Below are positions 1 through 10,850 of a stretch of DNA of 64,000 nt, piece after piece. The position numbers and the translations under genes were made by a program. A model generated the notes under the pieces. That model made no database searches and had not been told where the DNA came from. It saw only the letters and a list, made by a program, of their open reading frames with translations. The stretch covers positions 1 to 64,000 of the forward strand of contig CAZFLK010000009.1 of NCBI GenBank assembly GCA_964519245.1. Reading direction: 5' to 3'. Numbering within the stretch: the stretch's first letter is position 1; every line of letters starts with the position of its first letter. This stretch comes from JAYPEY01 sp964519245 (lineage in GTDB: Bacteria > Verrucomicrobiota > Verrucomicrobiia > Limisphaerales > JAYPEY01).

Positions 1-3000
1 TCAAGGTGCCGACGGCATTCGTGTAATGGGCGCCGGAAAGCGGTTGCCCGGGTTGGAACGCCCTGGCGGTGCCATCCATGGTGAAGTAATCAACGGTGAC
101 CACGCCGCCAAAGGAAGCCTTGCGTTCCACTGTGATGACGGCCTGTCCGGCGCTCTCACTGACGGAGTAGTTCGCGACCTCGAAGCCGACGATCGACTCA
201 TCGTCGATGATCTCCAACGCGGCATCCGCTTGAGGCAGCATCGTGATCGGACTGATGAACGGAAGCAGCACGGCGCCGGAAGCTCCCATGGATCCGTCAT
301 CGGCGTTGTTCAAGGCCAGGTTGATGACACGGGTGCTGTTCTGGGCGCTGTTGTCATTGAATCGAACCGTGAACTCGGCGTAGGTCTGACCGGGTTGGAA
401 CGTCAAGGTTCCGGCGCCCGCTCCGGTCATGGGATCGACAACGAAATTATCGGCTCCCATCAGATTGATCGCGGCAGTGAGGTCGGACGACGTCAAGGTG
501 TAATCCACTGTGACCGTGTTCTGCAGTCCCCCGGTGCGCCGAACTCCGATGGTTGCAGTCTCGGCGGACTCATTGACTTTGAAAATAGCCTGCGTGAATT
601 CGAGTCGTCCGGAGGCGACTGCGGTGTCATTGTTGAGACCGCCATGAATGCGCACGAGGTGATTCACGGCATCGCCGTCGTAGACACTGAAGGCGCCACC
701 AACCAACAACCGGCCGTCCCCCTGTTCACTGACCACCGTGACACTCCGATCGAAGCCCGTTCCGAAGTTGATGTCCGGATCGAGGGAACCGTCTCCATTC
801 AACTGGGCAACGCGATTGCGCGGCACGCCATTGACGTTCGCGAACCCACCGCCGATCACAATCTTGTTCATGCCTGCGGCCTGCAGGTTCTGCCGCACGA
901 CAATGGAACGCACAAACGAATCCGCTCCCGCGAGCCCGTTCATGAAGTTGCTGTCCAACAAACCGGAGTTGGTCAGGCGGGCGATTCCCGATCTCGGGGT
1001 TCCGTTCACGTTGAGGAAACGACCGCCAATCAGCACATTGCCATTCTGGTCCAGGGCGACATCGAAGACGAGGTCGTCGGCCCCGCCATTGGGGAAGAGA
1101 TCGGCGCGCAGGAAATTGTCGTCGACCGTGCCGTCAGGATTCAAGCGGGCGATTCGTCTCCGGACCTTCCCGTTGACCGAAGTGAAATCACCGGCAATGA
1201 GGATCTTGACCGGCGCCGAAGGCCCTCCGGTCGTATCAAGCGCAAGCGCCTGAACCGTCGAGTCCGGGCCAATCAGGCCACTCATGAATCCGTTGTCGAG
1301 GGTTCCGTCGGCTTTCAGGCGGGCGATGAAGTTTCTGGGAGAACCGTTGATGGAGGTGAACCCGCCCGCCACGACGACCTTGCCGTCGGGTTGCACAGCA
1401 ACCGCGTGCACCGTGTTGTCCGCGCCGGTCCCAATGTTGAACGTGCCATCCACCGATCCCGCCATGGCGCCGGATCCGATGATGCGCGCGATGCGATTGC
1501 GCGCGACGCCGTCATAGCTGCTGAATTGCCCCACGATCACCAACTTACCCACGTTGCCGGCCAGCAGCGGGTTGGTATTCTGGTCTAGGGCCACGGCATT
1601 TACGGAGCCGTTCGCGCCGGTTGCGGTCTGGAAGGCGGTGTCGAGACTGCCGTCGACATTGATCCGAGCAACACGATTGCGCGGCACGCCGTCGTAAGCA
1701 GTGAATCGGCCGGCTATGACTGCCTGGCCATTCGCCAAGGTCACGATGTCATTGACATTGGTGTTCGGACCGCGCGTTCCCGCGAACGCGCCTAGGAAGG
1801 TGTCGTCGCGAGTTCCGCCCGGCAGATCATTGTCGAGTATATTGACCGTGATGGAGGTCTGTCCGATGGCGCGAACGCGTTGGGGCAGGTCGGCGACATT
1901 CAAGGTCAAGGTAAAGCTCTCTGTTCCCTCGATCAGCAGATCGTCATTCAGGGGAATCATGATGTCTTTGGGCGTGGTGTCGCCGGACAGCCAGGTGATG
2001 GAGGGTTGCACGGAGTGCGTCCCCATTCCAACGCTCAACAATGTGACGGCCACGCCGGCCTGTTGCACCTCAAAGGTATCGGCCGTTGCGTTGATCACGA
2101 TGTACGGGGTGTTCGGCGTGAGCGGCATCGGCAAGGTTCCCGAGGAACGGAAGACAACCTCCGTCCCGTCAGCGAGACCGTGTCTCACGGCGTCAAAGGG
2201 CGCGCCCGCCATGGCGACCGTGACCGTTTGGGGGTTGAATGGCTCGAAGAAATCGACGCCTGCGCCGCCTGCCGTGCCGGCGGCTGTCGTGACGGTCGTG
2301 GTGATGTCGCCCTTGCTGCCGCGGATCCGCTCCAAGGTGACGACGGCCTGGCCCGTTTCCTCGTTGGCGTCAAAGGAGATGTCGGAGAATCCGATTTCAC
2401 TGTCGTCGTCAGCGATGGTGAGGGTGGCGGTCGCCGTGCCAATGACCGCTTCACCGCTCGCGTTGAACAGTTCGATGGTCAAGGTTTCGTCGCCCTCCAC
2501 AACCTGGTCGTCGCCAATGTTGATGACAAAATCCTTGGGATCCGTTTCACCGGACAGCCACTCCAGTTCCTCGGTCTTGAAGAAGTAGTCCACTCCGTGA
2601 ATGAAGGTTCCGTCCCCGCGGCCAGCCAACACGGCCACCGTGTCAACCGCTTCGAGGACGGCCACGATGTCATTCTCGCCGTCGCCTGTGACATCCTGAG
2701 CGATGGCGAGCGCCGGAAGGCTGTCCGGCCCCGGGTTCAAGTGGGTCTTGCCGACGATGATGGTGTCCGCATCAGCGGTGAACATCCCCGATCCATCGTT
2801 CAGGAAGACGCTGACGGTGTCGTCAAGACTGTCGGCCGTGACCAGGTCCGGCGCATTGTCCCGGTTGAAATCGGCGATTCGAACAGAAACCGGGGTGGGC
2901 GCATCGGCATCGTCCGCGCTTCCATCGACCATGATGGTATCGATGACGTTGGCCGCCATAATGGTCCCCAGCATCAGGTCCTTGCTGGCGTTGCCGGTAT

Positions 3001-6000
3001 GATGAATGACGGTAATGGTACCGTCGCCCTGATTGACAACGGCGACATCCGGGAAGGCATCCGTCCCGGGATTCAAATTGCCCACGGCAATGTTTCCGGG
3101 CGCGCCGGCCCCCAAGGCCATTCCGGGAACGGCAAACAAGCGCTCCGCCTCGAGAACGCCCAAGCCGTTGCCCGCGCCGTAAAGGACTGCGAGGTCGAGG
3201 GACGCCATATCGTCCAGGAGACACACCGCATCCAGATGGGTGTCACTGTTGATATCCGCCAACGCCATATGGGTCACCGGCTTGGTAAGTCCGCGGTGGT
3301 TCGCGCTCGGAAAGGACGCGTCACCGGTTGTATTGCGCAAGACACTGATACCGGGCGCCGTATGCGCCGCAACAATGTCGAGCTTCTGGTCCCGATCGAC
3401 GTCCGCCACGGCGACGGCAACGGCATTGCCCATCAGCGGACGGGCCGAAGGGAGTCCGAATGTCCCATCCCCCGCGCCGAAAAGAATCAGAACCTGGGCC
3501 CCATCGGTGCGGCCGACCACCAGGTCAACGAAGGTGTCGCCGTTCAAGTCGCCAGCGGCAATGGAACCCGGCTTGCCGCCGAGCGCCTCGGACGTCACCG
3601 CGGGAGCAAAGGTCCCGTCGCCATTGGAAAGCAGGATGCTGACCGTGTTGTCATCGGCGTTGGCGACGGCGAGGTCGACAAATGTATCGCCGTTGAGATC
3701 GGCCGCAACAACGGCCTTCGGGCGACCGCCTACAGGGTATTCCGCAGTGGCGGCGAACGCTCCCGGGGTGTCGTTCTTGGTCCGGATGTTGACGGAAACC
3801 GCGCCGACCGGGCCGCCGATGCGATTCACCGTGATGGTCGCCGTCGCCGGAATCGCGTCTTCATCCACGGTGTAGGCGGTTTGGGCGAATTCAAATCGAC
3901 TGTCGTCATCCTGTATCGTGATGGTGGACGTGGCCAATCCGAGGCTGGCCGGGGCGCCCACATTCGACAGTTGCACGGTGAAGGTTTCCGGGCCCTCAAC
4001 TTCGCGTCCGGGAACGGCGGCGAGCGGATCATTGAGAATCGGCACGGTAAAGGTGCGGGGCGAGGTGTCGCCGTCCGCCCAACTCAGGGTGCCTTGGGTC
4101 TGGGTGTAATCCATCCCGACAGTCGCAACTCCCGGAGCCGCCACCGGAACCGTAGTGAAGTCGACGGAGACCGCGCCGGCGTTCCCGTTGACGCGCTCGA
4201 CCGTGATCAGGATGCCCGGGGTCGTTTCCAGCACGCTGTGGGTGGCGCTGCTGAAGCGGATTTCACCGCCACTGAAATCGTTCTCCACAATGGTCAACGT
4301 GGTCGTCACCGGCGGGGTTTTGGGAACCGGACCGGGAGCGAAGGACAAGCCACCGGAGGCGCTGCTCAGTTGCAACACAACGGTCTCGTTGCCCTCGTCG
4401 ATGACTGCGTCGTCACAGATTTGAAGCTGGAATGTCTTGCGGGATTCACCCGGAGCAAAGTTGAGAATGCCACTGACATCGATGTAGTCCACGCCGGGGC
4501 CGCAAGTGTCGCCCCCGGTTGCCGTCCCGCCAGGAATCGCGGCGAAGTTGACGCTGCCAGCATTCTCCAGAGATCCAAATCGCAGGACCGTGATGCTGGC
4601 GGTCCCGGTTTCCTCGTTCACGCTGAACTGGTCAAATTCGAAGCCAACGTGCGAATCCGTGTCTTCAATGGTCAGGCTGCCGGCCGCCAAGGGAGCATTG
4701 CCGCCGTCTTCCAACTTCAGGGCCACAATCTTGTCGCCGCCATCCGAAGCCGAGCGAAGATTGACGTCGTCGATAATCGGCACATCAACGATCTTGATGC
4801 TTTCGCCGGCTTGAAAGACTCCCATCGCGATCGAAGTCGCGAGGTAATCACCGGGCGCTGAGGCCGTTGTCGTGTCCTCGGTGACGAAATTGAAACCCAA
4901 CGTCCCGCTCAGGCCGCCGATTCGGCGTATTGTCACCTTGCCTGCTCCGAGCGGCACAATGCCGGTCTTGGCGGCCTCCACCGGAGCGGGATCCACAACA
5001 AAAGTTCCTTCCGCGTTGAGGGCCGCTTCAATGTTCTCTGCCGTGGTCTGACCGTTCACGATGGAGATGGTGATGTCCTTTCCGGAACGAAAGACATTCG
5101 GCTCGACTGGCGCGAGGAGCCCGTCATGAACCAGGCGGATACTGATTCCGTTTTCGGAAGCGCCGGGGTTGGCGGCATTCAACTGCAGGTCATTGTTCGG
5201 TCCATACAGTTCCAGGGTCACCGAGGCGGGAATGACATCCGTTCCCCCGCTCGAGACGAAGACCGGGGTGTTGTTGATGTCTTCCGGAACCGTGAAGGAG
5301 TTGTTGTTCGGGACAACGATGACTTCATCGCCCATTCCCTCGGCCGTACTGGAAGCAAACAACGGCGTGTCCGCCACGATGGCAGCCGCCAGTTCCGCGG
5401 CGGTGGTGACACCGCTAATCACCTTCAGCAAGAGGACGTCGCCATTGCCGCTGCTGATGATGGCGGCTTCCGCGGCCAATGGCATCGGTGTCCGGCTCGT
5501 CAGCGTCGGATCATTGACCAACAACACGGAGATCCCGTTGTCGCCGGAGTGATCGCCCGCCATGTCGGTGGAGATCAGAACATCATCATTCATCCCGGGG
5601 AAGGCGAGCAACGCTTGCGCCGCCGTTCCGATATTGCCGCCTGCCGTGACGATCCGGTCTGGTTGCGCCGCGTCGAGTACGAGTGTTCCCGGATCCGCCA
5701 CTTCCTCGCCGCCGGCGATGATGGCGAAGCGGTTGCGGGATTGACCATTGATGGAGGTGAAATCACCGGCGATGGCGATGACGTCGTCTTCCGGCATCAA
5801 CTCATTCCGGGTCGTGATGGAGCGCACGATTCCGTTGGCGCCGGATCCCATGTTGATGGTCGGATCCAAGAGACCGTCGGCTTGCAGCCGGAGAATGCGA
5901 TTCTTGATGATTTCGTTGCCACCTTGGGTGATCGTGGTGAAGGCGCCGCCGATCAGGTAGCGCTCGTTGTCGACCTTGTTGACGGTGAAGGGCGCAGCCA

Positions 6001-9000
6001 CGCCGGTGACATTGCCTTCGAAGCTGAGGTTCAAATCCGCGCCTGCGCCATCATCCAATTGAATGGTGTTTGCGCCAAAGACATCGAGATCGCGAACGAT
6101 GAAGGTTCCGCCCGCGGCCAGTTCCGTCGGAAGGTCGGCCTTGCCAAACAGACTTCGAAAAGTCACGCGGTCGCCATTCACCAAACCATGCCCGGCGGGC
6201 AACTGAATGAATTCGTCCTCGATATCGACATCATTCTCATCAAATTGGATGCCAATGGTGCAATCCAGCTCGATGGCGTGAACGGCCCCATTCAAGCCGC
6301 CGTCGTCAGCTGTGGTCATCGGAGTAATATCGAAGGCGGCATCCACGGCTCCCGCCGCATCCGCCAACAAGAGATAACTTTCCGGGGCTCCCGCCGCGAA
6401 GGTGAAGGAACCGCCAACCAAGATGCGATCCGTGCCGCTGTATGGTTCCAAGGCGCGCACCGTGCCACTCAACTCCGAGAACAATTTACCGAACCCGGGA
6501 TCAACCGCGCCGGTGGTCGTCAGTCGGGCGATCATGTAGCGTTCGCCGGGCACGTTGTTGAATGCCGTGAAATTGCCGCCGACGATGATGCGACCGGCGG
6601 AGTCGAGAGTGACCGCATAGATGTTGCCGCCAATGGCTCCCGTTCCGGGAGCAAAGGAGGGATCGACCGAACCATTGGGCATGAGACGGGCAATGCTCTT
6701 GCGAGGCATACCATTCACCTGGGTGAAATCGCCCACAATGATGACGCGGCCGTTGTCGTCGATGATCAGGTCGCGCACCACGCCATTGGCTCCACTGCCG
6801 GGATCGAAGGAGGAATCCAAGGTTCCATCAACATTCAAGCGCGCGATCCGGTTGATGGTGGAGCCATTGAACATGGTGAACTCACCGCCGATCACGACCT
6901 TGCCGCTGTTGGCCGTGAGCGGCAACGAGGTGTTCGGATGAATCTTCGTGCCGTCGTCGACGGCAATGGCGTGGATATCGTCATTGGCGCCGGAAAGCGC
7001 ATTCAGGAAGTTGACGTCAATACTGCCATCACGGGCGACCAAGGCGACGCGGGAGCGGGCGGTCTGATTCATTTCGGCGAATTCACCGCCAATGAAGACG
7101 GAGGGGTCTGCCGCGGTCGTCAGATTGACGTCGAACGCAATATCGCGCACGGCTGCGGAAGCGCCATCGCCGATATTGAAGGTGGTGTCGACGGTTCCTG
7201 CCAAAGGCGAGGAGTTCGGGTCATTATCCACGATCTGGACGAAGGCCGAATCATCCATCGGCAGCGGGATCGTCGCGCCGCCGGTGGGGTTGCTGAGGGT
7301 GACCGTAAAGGATTCGAGCCCTTCCCGGTCCAAGTCGTCCAGGATCGGGACTTCGAAGGTCTTGCTCAACTCGCCCTCAGCGAAGGTCAGGACGCCGCTG
7401 GTGGCCACGTAGTCAACGCCGGCAACGGCGCCGCCCATGATGTCGGAGGTGGTGTAACTGACGCTGACTTCGCCGACGCTGCCGCCAACGCGTTCGACGG
7501 TGACAACCGCGTTGCGCCCGGCTTCGGTGACTCGAAAGGTTCGGTTCGGCGTGACATCGAACGAGCCAAACTGGAGCTGACCAAAATCGAAATCATCATC
7601 CAGAATGCGAATGATCATCTCGCTTTGAGCGCCGAGGACGGCGCCAATGACAATGTTACTCGCTGTGTTGATGGTGGATTCTGCGAAGTCGGAAACAATG
7701 GCGCGCGGTGTGGATAGGACGAGCTTGAACTCTTCGTTCTCTTCAACTTCGGTGTCCGGTCCAAGGGGATTGATATTGACGTCGAGGAGTCGAGTGGTTG
7801 TGGAAGCATCCGTCAAACTGCCGTCGTTGAAGCGAATGCTCGTGCTGCCGTTCTGGGTATGCAGCCAACCGATGGTGCCGAAGGCCCCTGAGGTCAGGTC
7901 GTAGTCGACTCCCCGCGTGGCCGTGATATCGACCGAGTCATAGTCGACCAGCAGGTCGCCCAATTGACCGTCGATTCGGCGGACGGGAATACGTAATGCC
8001 GGGTTCGTGACGACAAACTCATCGATGCCAATGTCCGGCAACGTAAACTCGGCGGCGCCGACAAAGGTCGATTCGTGCGTCAGGATACGCGCAAAGTGGT
8101 TGCGCGGGTTGGTATCGAGACGACTACGGGTTTGCGCCTGACCCAGGCCGCTGGAACCCCCTCCGCCCTCGCCCGGAATCCGAATATTTTCATCGCCGCC
8201 GCCAACCGCGTCGAAGAAACCGCCTATCAGCAGTCTCGCGGCCGAGTCGAGCGCCATGTCGCGAATGAAGGCGTCCTGGCCGGAGTTCTGGTAAAGGGTC
8301 TGGACGCCGGCAAAGTGATTGATGAAGGCGTCCATGAAGCTGGTGTCGACGACGCCCGTATTCAGCAGGCGGGCCATGCGACGTCGTTGCGTCTGGTTGT
8401 AGCTGTTGAACTTGCCGCTGATATAATAGCGGTGGGGCGTAAAGGAATCGTCGCGTAGGATCTTGTAGATGGTGCCGTCAGCGCCGGCGGCGGGAAGCTG
8501 GTGGGGATGGGCGCCAGTAACATCGTAATCCTGGGCTCCCAAGTCGGTCACATCGACTGCGGCCCCACCGAGGGCGAGGCCATAGCTCTGCGCGAGCGGC
8601 GACGTGACAACGTATGGAACTCCTTCCACTAGTCCGGTAGGAAGCGTCGAACCACCCCCGGTCGTGGTGAAGGTGACCTCGTCACCTGAGAAGAGGCTGT
8701 GGAGCAAATTGACAACCCGATTGTTCTCGGTGTCGATATTGCCGGATTCGAGGGTGACGGTATCCGTTGAACGGGCCACGAAGGTGCCGCTGCCAAGCCG
8801 TCCGCCACTAAGCGCGATCGAGCCGCCCATCCCATCATCCAATTCAAACGAATTGCCGTCGGCGTTCACCACCGTAAATCTTGTGTTCGGATTGAATTGA
8901 TCGAAGGCCAATAGAGGGGACGGCAACAGAGCATCAAAGTCGAAGGATTCAATGGTGAAGGCAATCTCGTCGCCATCTGTGAACCCGCTGTTGCCGCCGC

Positions 9001-10825
9001 GAATTTCGGGGTCAACAATGTGGAACGTCTGGAAGTCATGGCCTTCCCGCTGAAGGGTGTGCGTGCCGGTCCCCGGTGAGGTTAGGTCGACCGCGGTCAG
9101 CGGGCCAAATTCCTCGGCCAATTGAAAACTCGTGCCTGATCCGTTGTTGAAGACCCGGTAAACGACATTCGTTTGCAACGGCGCGGGCAACTCACCGGTG
9201 GTGTCGGTAAACTCAACCCGATCACCCACGGCAAAAATGGTTCCGTCCTCGAAAAAGGTGTCCGCTTCCGTGTCGACCTGCCCGGGAACGAGAGTGTCGA
9301 TTCCCCTGCCCTGCGTGCCGACTTGGGAAGGGAGCAGGTCATCCGGTCCGGGTTTGAAGGTGGCGTCGATGCTGCCGTCGGAATTCAGACGCACGATGCG
9401 ACGCCTAACGACGGAGCCGATCGTGGTGAAGTCGCCCACTGCCATGATCGTGCCGGCGGCCTCGGGCAGGATGTCATAAACGGTGGCATTCATGCCGGGG
9501 CCGGGATTGAACGAGGCGTCGAGGAAGCCATCGGTATTGAGCCGGGCGATTCGATTGCGGGTGGTTCCGTTGATGCTGGTGAAGTCGCCGCCCAGCAGCG
9601 GTTTGTCGTCGGCCTGAACGGCCACGGTATAGATTGTCGCGTTGGCGCCGGTTCCAGGATTGAAACTCGTGTCCAAGGCGCCGGTATCCAGAACGCGCGC
9701 AATTCGGTTGCGGCCCACGCCGTTGTAACTGGTGAAATCGCCGGCGATATAGACCCGCCCCAGGCTATCCAAGGCGACGGTCCGCACCGCGCCAGCGGCG
9801 CCGGTTCCCGGGTTGAAACCGGTGTCCAAGGAACCGTCGTTGTTCAAACGCGCAATGCCGTTTCGGGCCACGCCATTGTAACTGGTAAAGTCGCCGCCGA
9901 TCATGATCTTACCGGAATGTGGGCCTGAGCGGATGATGGCAAGGTCGCTGACGCTGCCGTTGGCGCCGGTGGCCGGGGGGGGATTGAAATTCTGGTCCAA
10001 CGAGCCATTCGTGTTCAATCGGGCCACACGGTTGCGAGCAATGCCGTTGAAACTGGTGAATTCACCGCCGATGACAGCGCGTTGATTGGAATCGATCTCA
10101 ACGGCCAGCACTTCGGCGTTCGCGCCTGGTTGAGTCAGCAACGAGTTGTCGTCGTTGTAGGTGTCATCATTGGCGCCGCCCGCGTTTTCGTTGAGGTTGA
10201 TCGTGACTACAAAGATAAGATTTCCGTTGTTCTGATCGTTGGCGCCATTGATCAGGGTGGCAAACTGATTCTCTTCCAGATAGGTGGTCCGGTTGTTCAT
10301 CGTGTCCTGGGGACGAGGCGCATGGATGCGAATCAGGATGGCTTCATCCAACTCGTCCTCTCCGTCCATCGCGACGGTCAGGTTGACGGTCAACGTCGTC
10401 ACCCGGGGATTGTTCGCGGACGCCGTTTGGGAGCCGGGAAAGCTGAGGGTTTGACTATTGATCGCGGTGTAATCGGAACCGGGAGTGGCATACTCTGTGC
10501 CCGGGAGCATGACATTGGCGTTGCTGGTGTCACGCCAGTCATCCTCATGAATGATCGTGTTGCCAACCTGGCCGCCGGGCGCAACGGTGCTGATGCTGAC
10601 GCTGCGCGTCGTGTCATCAGGGACTTCGCCTTGGATTCGCAACGTGATGACCGCCTCGCGCTCGGAGACGCGAAAACCGGCGGGATCGATGGTGTCGAGG
10701 ACGCGAATGTAGGCTCGGCCCGCGAATGCGGCGGGAGCAAGCACCGACAAAACGAGCAGCCAACCGCCAATCAGCGCCCAAGGGCGCCGGGCACGGCACA
10801 ACTTATTGATTGGCAACGTGTTCAT
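1..10825 (-). CDS. Giant secreted Calx-beta / delta-60 / FG-GAP repeat protein (3' end beyond window)
   Basis: One frame reads open from an ATG at 10825 to the left edge, at least 3608 codons; I checked the same phase near 10711, 9892, 7354, 4372, 2506 and 289. Residues 1-36 form a signal peptide ending near AAFAG. Then come a Calx-beta-like region (about 37-215), a delta-60 propeller with GDFTSYNGVARN-type units (249-490), short modules of the GD-V-F...LP type (500-785), more delta-60 units (790-915), two Calx-beta domains (925-1205), a second delta-60 propeller (1210-1700), a module shared with the gene at 13889..18907 (1709-1979), several Calx-beta domains, an FG-GAP/VCBS propeller with DLNGD calcium sites (about 2350-2735), a third delta-60 propeller (about 3010-3385) and more Calx-beta. 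Such proteins are usually extracellular, calcium-binding and adhesive; the exact role is unknown. It starts 25 bp after the gene at 10851..13892, so it is probably the last cistron of the operon. There is no recognisable Shine-Dalgarno. Confidence 0.85.
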   Translation of the reverse strand, partial: MNTLPINKLCRARRPWALIGGWLLVLSVLAPAAFAGRAYIRVLDTIDPAGFRVSEREAVITLRIQGEVPDDTTRSVSISTVAPGGQVGNTIIHEDDWRDTSNANVMLPGTEYATPGSDYTAINSQTLSFPGSQTASANNPRVTTLTVNLTVAMDGEDELDEAILIRIHAPRPQDTMNNRTTYLEENQFATLINGANDQNNGNLIFVVTINLNENAGGANDDTYNDDNSLLTQPGANAEVLAVEIDSNQRAVIGGEFTSFNGIARNRVARLNTNGSLDQNFNPPPATGANGSVSDLAIIRSGPHSGKIMIGGDFTSYNGVARNGIARLNNDGSLDTGFNPGTGAAGAVRTVALDSLGRVYIAGDFTSYNGVGRNRIARVLDTGALDTSFNPGTGANATIYTVAVQADDKPLLGGDFTSINGTTRNRIARLNTDGFLDASFNPGPGMNATVYDILPEAAGTIMAVGDFTTIGSVVRRRIVRLNSDGSIDATFKPGPDDLLPSQVGTQGRGIDTLVPGQVDTEADTFFEDGTIFAVGDRVEFTDTTGELPAPLQTNVVYRVFNNGSGTSFQLAEEFGPLTAVDLTSPGTGTHTLQREGHDFQTFHIVDPEIRGGNSGFTDGDEIAFTIESFDFDALLPSPLLAFDQFNPNTRFTVVNADGNSFELDDGMGGSIALSGGRLGSGTFVARSTDTVTLESGNIDTENNRVVNLLHSLFSGDEVTFTTTGGGSTLPTGLVEGVPYVVTSPLAQSYGLALGGAAVDVTDLGAQDYDVTGAHPHQLPAAGADGTIYKILRDDSFTPHRYYISGKFNSYNQTQRRRMARLLNTGVVDTSFMDAFINHFAGVQTLYQNSGQDAFIRDMALDSAARLLIGGFFDAVGGGDENIRIPGEGGGGSSGLGQAQTRSRLDTNPRNHFARILTHESTFVGAAEFTLPDIGIDEFVVTNPALRIPVRRIDGQLGDLLVDYDSVDITATRGVDYDLTSGAFGTIGWLHTQNGSTSIRFNDGSLTDASTTTRLLDVNINPLGPDTEVEENEEFKLVLSTPRAIVSDFAESTINTASNIVIGAVLGAQSEMIIRILDDDFDFGQLQFGSFDVTPNRTFRVTEAGRNAVVTVERVGGSVGEVSVSYTTSDIMGGAVAGVDYVATSGVLTFAEGELSKTFEVPILDDLDREGLESFTVTLSNPTGGATIPLPMDDSAFVQIVDNDPNSSPLAGTVDTTFNIGDGASAAVRDIAFDVNLTTAADPSVFIGGEFAEMNQTARSRVALVARDGSIDVNFLNALSGANDDIHAIAVDDGTKIHPNTSLPLTANSGKVVIGGEFTMFNGSTINRIARLNVDGTLDSSFDPGSGANGVVRDLIIDDNGRVIIVGDFTQVNGMPRKSIARLMPNGSVDPSFAPGTGAIGGNIYAVTLDSAGRIIVGGNFTAFNNVPGERYMIARLTTTGAVDPGFGKLFSELSGTVRALEPYSGTDRILVGGSFTFAAGAPESYLLLADAAGAVDAAFDITPMTTADDGGLNGAVHAIELDCTIGIQFDENDVDIEDEFIQLPAGHGLVNGDRVTFRSLFGKADLPTELAAGGTFIVRDLDVFGANTIQLDDGAGADLNLSFEGNVTGVAAPFTVNKVDNERYLIGGAFTTITQGGNEIIKNRILRLQADGLLDPTINMGSGANGIVRSITTRNELMPEDDVIAIAGDFTSINGQSRNRFAIIAGGEEVADPGTLVLDAAQPDRIVTAGGNIGTAAQALLAFPGMNDDVLISTDMAGDHSGDNGISVLLVNDPTLTSRTPMPLAAEAAIISSGNGDVLLLKVISGVTTAAELAAAIVADTPLFASSTAEGMGDEVIVVPNNNSFTVPEDINNTPVFVSSGGTDVIPASVTLELYGPNNDLQLNAANPGASENGISIRLVHDGLLAPVEPNVFRSGKDITISIVNGQTTAENIEAALNAEGTFVVDPAPVEAAKTGIVPLGAGKVTIRRIGGLSGTLGFNFVTEDTTTASAPGDYLATSIAMGVFQAGESIKIVDVPIIDDVNLRSASDGGDKIVALKLEDGGNAPLAAGSLTIEDTDSHVGFEFDQFSVNEETGTASITVLRFGSLENAGSVNFAAIPGGTATGGDTCGPGVDYIDVSGILNFAPGESRKTFQLQICDDAVIDEGNETVVLQLSSASGGLSFAPGPVPKTPPVTTTLTIVENDFSGGEIRFSSATHSVLETTPGILITVERVNGNAGAVSVDFTTVPVAAPGVATVGMDYTQTQGTLSWADGDTSPRTFTVPILNDPLAAVPGREVEGPETFTVQLSNVGAPASLGLATSTITIQDDDSRFEFAQTAYTVDEDAIPATATITVNRIGGPVGAVSVNIRTKNDTPGAFAATAEYPVGGRPKAVVAADLNGDTFVDLAVANADDNTVSILLSNGDGTFAPAVTSEALGGKPGSIAAGDLNGDTFVDLVVGRTDGAQVLILFGAGDGTFGLPSARPLMGNAVAVAVADVDRDQKLDIVAAHTAPGISVLRNTTGDASFPSANHRGLTKPVTHMALADINSDTHLDAVCLLDDMASLDLAVLYGAGNGLGVLEAERLFAVPGMALGAGAPGNIAVGNLNPGTDAFPDVAVVNQGDGTITVIHHTGNASKDLMLGTIMAANVIDTIMVDGSADDADAPTPVSVRIADFNRDNAPDLVTADSLDDTVSVFLNDGSGMFTADADTIIVGKTHLNPGPDSLPALAIAQDVTGDGENDIVAVLEAVDTVAVLAGRGDGTFIHGVDYFFKTEELEWLSGETDPKDFVINIGDDQVVEGDETLTIELFNASGEAVIGTATATLTIADDDSEIGFSDISFDANEETGQAVVTLERIRGSKGDITTTVTTAAGTAGGAGVDFFEPFNPQTVTVAMAGAPFDAVRHGLADGTEVVFRSSGTLPMPLTPNTPYIVINATADTFEVQQAGVAVTLLSVGMGTHSVQPSITWLSGDTTPKDIMIPLNDDLLIEGTESFTLTLNVADLPQRVRAIGQTSITVNILDNDLPGGTRDDTFLGAFAGTRGPNTNVNDIVTLANGQAVIAGRFTAYDGVPRNRVARINVDGSLDTAFQTATGANGSVNAVALDQNTNPLLAGNVGKLVIVGQFSSYDGVARNRIARIIGSGAMAGSVDGTFNIGTGADNTVHAVAVQPDGKVVVAGGFTSINGSPRNFIARLKADGTLDNGFMSGLIGPDSTVQALALDTTGGPSAPVKILIAGDFTSVNGKVRRRIARLNPDGTVDDNFLRADLFPNGGADDLVFDVALDQNGNVLIGGRFLNVNGTPRSGIARLTNSGLLDSNFMNGLAGADSFVRSIVVRQNLQAAGMNKIVIGGGFANVNGVPRNRVAQLNGDGSLDPDINFGTGFDRSVTVVSEQGDGRLLVGGAFSVYDGDAVNHLVRIHGGLNNDTAVASGRLEFTQAIFKVNESAETATIGVRRTGGLQNTVTVDYTLTSSDLTAAINLMGADNFVVDPMTGAGAGTLTFQPGQTYAEFTVRFNDNSAQNSTRVINLALNNADDGSMGASGAVLLPFISPITMLPQADAALEIIDDESIVGFEVANYSVSESAGQAVITVERKASFGGVVTVDYFTMDGTARAFQPGQPLSGAHYTNAVGTL

Positions 10826-10850
10826 AGTAGTTTGAGTCAAGGACGCCATA

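Noticed and set aside
26..7717. Very long open frames on the plus strand (26..1588, 1880..4861, 5126..7717)
   Set aside because: They are antisense shadows of the giant minus-strand gene. Their translations are rich in Arg/Asp/Gly/His without domains, while the minus strand reads as clean Calx-beta, delta-60 and FG-GAP repeats.
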